Assembly: GCF_040954835.1 (NCBI RefSeq)
Contig: NC_090704.1
Location: forward strand, 38,196,979 to 38,260,978
Direction of reading: 5' to 3'
Length of the DNA: 64,000 nucleotides
DNA from: Lepisosteus oculatus
Lineage: Eukaryota > Chordata > Actinopteri > Semionotiformes > Lepisosteidae
Shown: piece after piece, positions 55,101 to 64,000 of the stretch
Layout: each line of letters opens with the position of its first letter
Position numbering within the stretch: the stretch's first letter is position 1
Notes under the pieces: model-generated
What the model was told of the DNA's origin: nothing
Databases searched by the model: none
The model's input: only the letters and a program-made list of their open reading frames with translations
Translations under genes and position numbers: made by a program

Positions 55101-58064
55101 CAGCACATTTTCTCACAGTTTCATGAATATTAATTTACCTCAACAGGCAGTCTTTCTTTTTTACCTAGTCTGCCTTATCCACAACACGGAATAGAGCACA
55201 AAAATCAATTCTGTGCTAGCACTGCATGTACAGTACATTTCACATCTCATTATAATGACACTGCTGAGAAGTCTCCTATTTAACTATTACTTTAGAACAA
55301 ATGGAAATGCCTATAACACACACACTCAGTATACCTTGTGACTATGTTTTTCTTCCCTCATAACAACACAGAAGAGGATATACAACACAATGCTCATGCT
55401 ACATTCAAACCATGCTTGGCGACCAACAACAATTTTTGTTTTTTTAGGATTTTAAGTACGACTGCTATTCCAGAATGAAATTATTTGATGATTTTTGTAT
55501 TTCCTGGCTACAGTTATTATAACATAAATTACTGAATAATTACAACAGGTCAATCCAATCTACAGCACGGAAAACATTCCCTAACAGAACATGTTCAACA
55601 GATTGCATTCTAATAAAATAAATACAGCAGACGTCACACTGTATATTTGCTGTAGGACACGAGAATGACAAGCATAAAGCCAAAAAACAAAACTTTCTCG
55701 TTAGTTCATTAGCTTGCTGAAGGAGGTAAATCTGGAGGTGTGAGCAATTTTTAAAGACCCAAAGAAAACTGAGATTGTAAATCCTGAGATTTTGAGGACA
55801 TGGAAAACTCTTTAGCTTATTTGGTAACTAATGTATTTTCTTCAGAACTTATTAAAGTGAGTGGGATTCATCTTGAAGCTAGGTTTGTAGAACATGCAAA
55901 GTGAACCTTTTTGACTTACAGTAATAACCTGCTAATGTTCACAGTAAAGTAACAAGAAGATTTTGAATGTACTGGGTAACAATGTATAAAGAACATTTTG
56001 AGAAAAGCACAGGGAACACAGGGAACTGAGACAAACACCTATTGTACTTATATTAATTACCCCTTGCCAAGATGAGAGACAAAGCTTAATTAATAGTCTT
56101 CTAATTCTGCTTTTTACATTATTTCAGAATCACAGAATATACATTCTATACACCTGTGTCCAAGATGTCCCTCTGTCAGGTAGTGACATAGTAGCATAGA
56201 ATCAACAAATCATAGTAGCACAGAATCAAAAAGTGCCAATGCAGCTCACCACCCAATGAACACTGTCCATGTGGGAAAATGGATGGAGAAGGAACTGGCA
56301 GAACACTGACACCAAAAGACCTACAATTTGGACCAAATTTCACGTTTCATAAATTAAAGCAGAAAGTCACAGCTACATTATAATACAGCTGTGGCCTTGT
56401 GCTTGAGTTTATAAAAAAATGAAATTTGGTCCCAGTTTAGTTCTTGTAACTTTAGATAAAATATAGTAAATATCCTGGGAAGGCCTAGAAGAGATAACTA
56501 CAAACAGAAAACTTCAGGAACTGCAGAGCTCACAACTGAAAGTAAAGACACTTAACAAATGTCCTTCTGTACCTGTATTCTAGCTGCCAAACCACATTAT
56601 GTGTTGGTCATCTGTAATCCCATGCTGATACAAGTGCTCAACCCAGGTCTGAGCTCAGCGGGATTATGTAAGAGATTGTAACTATAATCATAATCTCCTA
56701 TGACATGCATCACAAATCCTTATGCTCACCGGAAAATAGAAATGTTCTGTGAAATGCAAGTTAAATAAGCACAAAAGAAATACTGTGAAAAATTTCTACA
56801 CCATTCCAGTTTTTCATTTGCCCATCATCTACAAGTGATAACCCCTGAATTTGATATCCACAAACATGGGTATTACATTATAACAACTGAGGCTTTTTCC
56901 TTACCCATCTCAATGTGTGACTTGCCATCAAGTGCAGTGGGTATAATCACAGCAGCTGCATGGCTTAATGGGACACACCAGCTTCTACAGTTTAAAACAC
57001 TGCCATTATAGATTTGATTTCAAATCAAAGAAGAACTTCAATGAAAAAGAGACTGTATGTAACTTACATGTCATTTATTACTCGACCATTTGGAGAAACA
57101 GAATAACAAATCCAAAACATATTAATGTGTAGTGGGAAAATGCATCAATATGACTATACATTGTAAACACTGTGCATCTTTATATTACACCTTCAATTAT
57201 TCCACTGTCACTGCCTGACGAGGATGAATAACGTCTGTAAACTCAAACAATGACTTCATTAACTGCAGACAGTAAACCTTGGGAAATGTATTGCAAAAAT
57301 GAGGACGTTGACAAGACATTTGTTCTTACTGACTGTAATTTGCTGTAATAATTCAGTCACAGTATTACAGTTTAATAACCCACTCATTAGAAATCAGTAG
57401 TCTGCACACTGCACCGGGTTTGATACTTGCTTTTAAAAGCTTATAGTATGAACAGTATGAATCCTAACTGTGTACATAAATCATGCTAACAGACTATTAC
57501 AATATCTGGTATGACAGGAATGTCTTTTAGTTTAATCTCTGGTCAATTAAGAAAACATTAACCCACTCGCCTGATATCTATTGACCTTTGCTTCTCATTA
57601 AATAGTTTGACCCTTGTCTTGTTGTACAGCATGAACACTGTGACATAACAGGGTATTTCTGCTTTGAGGTTTTAGTTAAAAACATATTAAAAATATACAG
57701 AAGACAAGAATTTAGTCTGTCTAGTATTTTTTATTTCCTAGCAGTACACAGATCTGAGGACCTCATCCTTTCCATGACAAAATAATGTTACAATGCCTAC
57801 CGAAAAAAGCAATCCATACTTATTTTAGTGACTTATTTTATAGATTTACTAGTTTCACTAGTTTTATCTATGCATTCATTTCCTTGGGATTTAAATTTCA
57901 CAATATAAAAAGAGCAGTATACTGCTCACAGACAACTAGACGGTGATATAGTTTTGTTCTCATGCTTTTGAGCATGAAGAATTATGGAACAGTGAACATC
58001 ATCATTTAGCATATATTTTCCCCATTAGTGGTAAAATAATCATACAAGTTGTTGAATATGATAC

Positions 58065-58125
58065 TCAAACTGGCTTCTTTTAAAAAATGGCTGGACAAGA
58101 TCCTTGGATCAATTAGCTAATAGCA
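58065..58125 (+). mobile_element. CR1-type LINE 3' end
   Basis: The plus-strand frame reads SFKKWLDKILGSIS and a stop, the typical C-terminus of CR1 ORF2. Only this end is present. Confidence 0.6.
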
Positions 58126-60942
58126 ATCAAACACATTTAAACACATTTAATATGATTCTCTGTCTCAACTTAGAATAAAGTATGTGACATTAAAGATGTT
58201 ATATGCAAAATGCTGTACCATGCAGCTATTTCTGGATATGAACATGTTCTTTAAAATATGTTGAATATTATATTGGTTTGATGTGGTTCATTTGATTAAA
58301 CACCTGCTTTCGTAAGACATAAGAAATTCCTAGCTGACCCTGAAGACCTTAACTAGGTTACACTGCGAATGGACATTTCAGACAAAAGACACAGCATAAA
58401 ACAGACTAGAGAATAAAATACATAAAACTTATACCCTGAACATCCCAACACAATTTCATAGTAGAAGCAGCAGTGAAGAGTACCGTTGAAGTGAAGTAAC
58501 ATAATTAATCAGCTAAACCAATAAAATGTAATAGGAGCTAATAGTTAATTTTACAAGTTCAATTCATATCACCTACACTCAAAAAATAAATCTATCTTTT
58601 TACAATGTACAAAAAAACCTCTTTAAAATGAATAAACACCTGAGTCTACTGCAGAGTAAAGGTTAATACCCTTCTGAGACTTCATTCCAAGTAGAGATTA
58701 TTATAATTAAGAACACATCCAGAGATACTGTTGAAAAATACTGGGGGTGTTTACTTGCTGAAAGTTCACTTGAATTACACTATGCAAAAAAACATGACTA
58801 ATAGCACTTAAAACTTCCTGGATGAAAGGGAGGAGGTTAGTGTTGAACACCTACAGTTGGTGTGGCAAATGAAAATAAAGAACAGACACAGCCAACTGAA
58901 ATACAATTCTTTTCCCCTTAAAGTGAAATAGACACATATTTATTCACGCTTGCTGTTATAGTATTTGTGGAATTGGTCAGGTATGCTATTAACTTGCCTG
59001 CTGTCACCAAACCCATTCATTACACTAATGATGAAAAATGTCAGTGGCTGCACCCTACACAAAATCTCTGTGTACCTACTGTATGTGTTAGCTAGCAGTA
59101 GGAAGTACGCACAGTGTTTAGGCTCATTTCTCATTCTTTGAATAGTTAGCACAATAGCTTCCTAGAGGCATTCTGTGCTTCTGCTTGCTATTAATCCACC
59201 AAAATTAAGAGTCTGGCTGACAGAACTGCAGTGCACAACAAAATGTTTAGTGAGCAGAAAAATCTTTAAGAAAGACAGGTATGATTTCCCATACCGTATG
59301 TTTCAGAGTAGTTTCTTCACTTAATGCTCTTTCCTGAGAATGGTGTGCTTTTCAAGAGATATTACTCTCTGCTTGTGATGTGACTGGTTTCTCAGTTGCA
59401 AAAGACGGCTTAAATCTTGCATCTTCATTTACGACTGGCATGACGTATGCCATATAGACACATACAACTATTTTTTAATCAAGTATACCCTTAAAATGAA
59501 CAAATGAAATCCAAGTAGGCTTATCTGTGGAGTTGAGAATTGGGAAACAATGCACTTTTAATTTACAGTATTACAGTATGAAGCCATATTCATTGTCTTC
59601 CAAAATAAATTACATTCCAACACATCAAATCTTCTGCATCTCATGCTGGGTTGACTTTAACTATTCCCCCTACTGTCATTTGTCAAAACTAACAGATTTC
59701 CTCAGTAATGTAGGCTTATATTGTTCCATACTAACTCTAGAGTACACTTTCAATACATTATGGGAATAAGGCATTATATGAGGCACAAATTAACACAATT
59801 TTCATTTTATACCAGATTCATACATGTATGTTAATGACAACATTATTTTATTGTCACTTAAAGGGCAAATGAATTACATACTTTTAGTTATTTCTAATTG
59901 CTTTCATTGCCCTGTTTCTTTTATTATTAAGCTTCAAACAGCAGTTTTGAAGTCTAAGTGACAAAGAATCATCCTGAGCTGTTCTAATCCTTCAAACACC
60001 AAAACGCACTTGAGCTCTACAGACACAGAGATGACCAGAAAAGACTTGCTCCCCATTGAGCAGCCCTCCACTCCTCTGCTGCTGAGAGCAGTGGGATGTG
60101 TAATATACTCATCCCAGGTCGCTCCTTGGTCTTATGATTCATTTACACGACAGCATCTCGAAAATAACAACTGCTTACATACTGTATCTTGTGACTGGCA
60201 TCACACACATACACACCCACAATTCTACTTGTGCCACAAACCACTTTATGTTCTGCTACTTGAAACACTTGGCTTACAAAAGACAGGCATGGCATAGGTA
60301 GTAAAAGCTTCCACTTTGCAACTGCAAAATTCCTATATCTATAGATATCATCAGTGAATAGTGGGACATAATTGACCATTTATTGCTGAGGAGTGTGGTT
60401 GACTCAGGGAATCTATGGCTTAGGTATACAAAAAAGCATGTGAACATATTGAAAACAGACCTCCCTACATACCATAAGGTTTTATGAAATGTTATGCGAT
60501 ATAATCTGCACTGGACAAGTAATACAAGAAAGTCAAGTGTGCAGACCATGGTACAGATTCATCACGCCCTGTTCATCTTTACTTTATCACATTAAGAAAA
60601 TGATCATCACGAAGAAACACAAACTCACAACAATCTGTCAGTAGAATAAGAAAAGTAAAATAATTGAGCGGTATAATATTAGAAAATATTTCACGCAGCT
60701 CAATAAAACAGGCTATTTTTGGCATGACTGAGGAATGACTGTCATACTGTATCTTTTCAATTAAACATGTTTGTGACCACACCCCAGATACCTGTGACAG
60801 AAATGAAGAGGTCAGTGCACTGATATATTTAATTCCTTGGGAGAACATATTAAATATTGTTGCAAAAATACACATTCAAGTACTGAAAACTAGTTAGGAG
60901 CTACACTATTATGTATTTTAATTAACATTTTACTTTCTACTC

Positions 60943-61480
60943 ATCAGCCCAAGCCACCTCAACTGGCTCCTCTGGAGGAGCAGTGACTCTACTCCAACAC
61001 CCTTCCACACTGCCGAACTCCTCACCCTCTCACGGCGAGTAAGTCCATCAACCCTTCAGAGGCGCCTCATTTCCGCCACTTGTACTCACAATCACTTTCT
61101 TTCAGTCACCACCCAAAGCTTGTGACCATAGGTATGGATAGGGACGTAGATCAACCAGAAAACCAAGAAGCTCAGCTTGTGCTTCACCACCATGGTTTGG
61201 CACAAAATCCATGTTACTGCAGCGACTGCACCAATCCACTGGTCAATCTCACTTCCCTCTATCCTGACTCGTCAACCAGACTCTTAGGTAAACTCCACTA
61301 CTTGGGGTAGCTGTTCCTCCCTCACGTGGTGAGAAAAATCCATTCCTCAGATTTGAAGGTGCTGACCCTCACCCTGAATGCAGCACACTCAGCTGTGAAT
61401 TTCTCCAGTATGTGCCAAAGATTACAGTCAGATGAGACAAAGGGGCAATACCATCCACAAATAACAAAGATACAATTCTC
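60943..61480 (-). mobile_element. Non-LTR LINE reverse-transcriptase C-terminal relic
   Basis: On the minus strand, degraded frames follow an RT C-terminal region seen in many fish LINE proteins: a FADD-like FVDG box (61461-61444), LEKFTAECAAFRVRVSTFKSE around 61.43-61.35 kb, then sequence matching the thumb and the 'TYGHELW' and 'LRWLG' regions down to ggtggcttgggctg at about 60.95 kb. It differs from the CR1 copies. I do not commit to a clade. Frameshifts and stops show it is inactive. Confidence 0.65.
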
Positions 61481-62614
61481 AGGCTGTATATACTCAAAAC
61501 CTAAATGTGTAGAAGTTAACCTTAATCTTTTAATTAACAGGGGCTTAATAAACATGCACACATCTTAGAAAAGGGCTATGTTAGATAAGTCAAATACTTT
61601 TTACTAAACCACCACATAATAAGGATAAAGCTGATATATAAACTAATAATGGACAGCTGAAGATGTTGGTCTCCACCTTTAGGAATAAAGATCTGAAATA
61701 GGATGGACTCTGTGTGAATCTTACAGCAAAAAACAAAGCCTGAAACAGTTCACACCAACAAAGAGGTTAAAGTGATGTTTTAACATACTGTATATTACTG
61801 CACTTGGCCCTTTCCCATGACTTTGAATTCATTAAGTTGCAACACACGAAAGCTGTTTTCTCTTAGACAGACAAACCAATTATTTTGAATTTTCTCAAGA
61901 TATTTTCCCTTCTCAATGCATATTTTTCAAGTAGCACTTGCAAAGTCATTCTTTTTTGGAAATTCCATGTTGTCCTTTCCTTAGTAACAATGCAGAAAAT
62001 ATGTTTGAAGTGACAAAAATATGTTTCTGTAGCCCACCAGCCTTCAGTGTTCGGTATTCACAGTTATGGCAAGTCTCCAAAGTATGTTTTTCATAAACAT
62101 TGCCATCTAGCCGTTCAGGATTTCATTGTAAACCTTACAGAAATAATCAACTTCTGATTAAACTTTATAATCCCTACTATAGCCTCAGATAAGAAACAAT
62201 GTATGCAACTGCTTTGCCGTTGTCTTGTCCAATCATTTTTATGGAACATTTAAAAAGTATAAAAAAACACCATTTATTACTGTTGGGAGCAAGATATTAG
62301 GAGAGTAATGTACTATTAAAATTATTTGGATACCAAAACCAAAGCCATAATGCAAACCTTCATTATAAACACACCCTGCTCATGCCAGATAGTGCTTGAT
62401 GTTTCTCAGCTGTTGCCAAATATTTTTACCGTATTGGGATGGGTTTCAAATAAGACATGACATGCAAATGATATGTCATACAGTGCTTTATGTGCAAGCT
62501 TGGAGGATGCACAATGTGCTAACTTAGCAGCAAATCAAATTTAAATTAATAACTTCCTTATTAAGAACCTTCATGAAAGAATTACCATACAGTCTCATAT
62601 TCCCCAAAGGAATA

Positions 62615-62700
62615 TAAGTGCATAAGGAAAGTTAAAGACAAGAGGAGGCCATTTGTCTGGTAGTAGCAACTTAATCCAAGGATATCACAAAATAAAAGAT
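62615..62700 (-). mobile_element. CR1-type LINE 3' UTR fragment
   Basis: The plus strand shows 'ataaggaaagttaaagacaagaggaggccatttg...agtagcaacttaatcc', the reverse complement of the CR1 3' end ('aatggcctcctct...') that also underlies the copy at 31.4 kb. It is short and decayed. Confidence 0.55.
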
Positions 62701-64000
62701 ATTCATCAGGACTGCAAGATTGATTCCCATGCATGAACAATCAGTTGGCCTACTAAATAAGAAAACAATAAGAATTTAGAACCTCAATAACTAATGACAT
62801 TCAGATATACCTCGGGCTGAAACAAATGAGTACATTAGAGGCTCGTCTGCTATCTTCCAAGGGATTCCTACTTCCATTATTTGGTATGACAGTTTTCTTG
62901 GTTATGGTCTCATACTTAAAAGCTCAAATACAGACTGGGCTCCGTATCTATTAAATTCAAATCTAATGTTTATTTCAGCATCCTATTCAATTTCTACAAG
63001 GTCTCCAAAAACCCTGCAATCTACCTTATTGTGACAAACAACATGCCTATAGTCTTGAATAGATGTCCTTCTTCTCCTTGTCTCAATTCCACTTGTTAAA
63101 GAAGAGATTTTGACAGAGAATGAAGATGGTATTTAAAACTTAATTATAAACTGCACGGCTTCTTTACTACTTGACCTAGGCATTTACAAGTTATGGAAAT
63201 ACCACATGGGCATAGGACCAGGCAGAAAGGAACATAAATGACAAGTATGTCTTCTGTAAATCCTTTGCATTAAAAACCTATTATGTGTTATACAGCAATA
63301 TTCCATTATTACATCTGAGATTTACAAAAAATGTGTTAAGTATTTATTTATGTAGAATGAGATGGAAACCTAAAGAAGTAGTGACTATAGAACCTGTATT
63401 CTGAAAGGAAAGAAAAAGTAATTTCCATTATAAAACATGCAAATTATATGTGAAAATGCCACTAAAGGTCTTGTACATACAATATCTCTGTTAATTATCA
63501 CTTTTTTAAATAAAAATAATTTACCAGAAATTGTTAATGGAAAATGTCCTTGAAAATTCTCACTGTTCCGTTTGCCAAACTGCACAGATGACATGTGCAG
63601 GATTTAGAATTTTTCTAGCTAGCCTGGGTGTAAAATTCAACCCACCAGGTGCTTCAGCTGTAGTGTACTACTTGTGAGCCAAGAGCACAGCCTCCGCTGA
63701 GTCAGTGACACTGAACTGTCCAGTTGACCTGACAGAGCAATGAATAAACTTGTTAGCCATCTGCAAAGGGACAGAAAGTGTATAGGAAAGGGTACGGACC
63801 ACCATCTTTGAACACATGCAATGAAAGAATGTTCAAATCAAGTTGCTATGCTGTAATGTACTGTATGTTTAAACAATGAATTCTGAAACCTCTGAAAGTC
63901 TCTCATGTTCAAGAAATCCAAAAATGAATAGATCTTTTCTGTCTGTATTCATCCAAACAGTTAATTTGGAAATGAAAAGTTACCCTGTAAAGTACATGTG

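Larger units (their letters stand above)
48090..64000 (-). other. rab40b: Presumed rab40b intron 1 (continues beyond window)
   Basis: Upstream of rab40b exon 2 I find no sequence resembling the expected P-loop exon (GDSDVGK), and no CpG cluster. The whole 15.9 kb is therefore best read as intron 1. It carries a 5S-derived SINE, two tRNA-type SINEs, a CR1 3' end on each strand and an RT fragment from another LINE. Apart from these it is AT-rich and featureless. A further unrecognised gene inside it cannot be fully excluded. Confidence 0.65.

Noticed and set aside
60943..61480. Possible host exons around 61 kb because of higher GC
   Set aside because: The GC-richer stretch reads on the minus strand as a broken LINE reverse transcriptase C-terminus, not as rab40b exon 1.

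Overview
This window is ordinary nuclear DNA from a vertebrate, most likely a ray-finned fish. It is AT-rich, its genes are split by long GT-AG introns, and the spaces between exons carry decayed retroelements: CR1-type LINE ends, V-SINEs, a 5S-rRNA-derived SINE, tRNA-derived SINEs with LINE-like tails, and Tc1/mariner relics. This repeat mix, with CR1 ends that still show an 'agaacataagaac' tail, reminds me of non-teleost ray-finned fishes such as gar or bowfin. That placement is an inference from memory; the window contains no marker that settles the species.

Three protein-coding genes are recognisable, in the order and orientation I know from human chromosome 17q25: foxk2 (+), wdr45b (-), rab40b (-). 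Positions 397-1147 hold the last two coding exons and stop of foxk2, followed by its 3' UTR to about 3.4 kb. Positions 7488-25230 hold a complete ten-exon wdr45b (WIPI3) on the minus strand. All ten exons join in frame to 344 codons plus stop, the length of the human protein as I know it. Positions 29908-48089 hold coding exons 2-6 of rab40b on the minus strand; exon 1 (P-loop) was not found and probably lies beyond 64,000. foxk2 and wdr45b converge tail to tail. wdr45b and rab40b are head to tail, with a CpG-enriched wdr45b promoter at about 25.23-25.45 kb and rab40b ending at about 29.1 kb.

The genes do not form an operon. FOXK2 is a nuclear forkhead repressor that restrains autophagy genes, WDR45B is a phosphoinositide-binding autophagy protein, and RAB40B is a SOCS-box Rab that recruits Cullin-5. 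The shared autophagy and membrane theme is probably coincidental to an old syntenic block.

The last 16 kb (48.1-64 kb) contains no exon I can identify. I read it as rab40b intron 1 carrying SINE and LINE debris. I found no evidence of a novel biological system. The points most worth a second look are repeats sitting very close to two rab40b splice sites, a pair of adjacent perfect inverted repeats near 28 kb, and the missing rab40b first exon.
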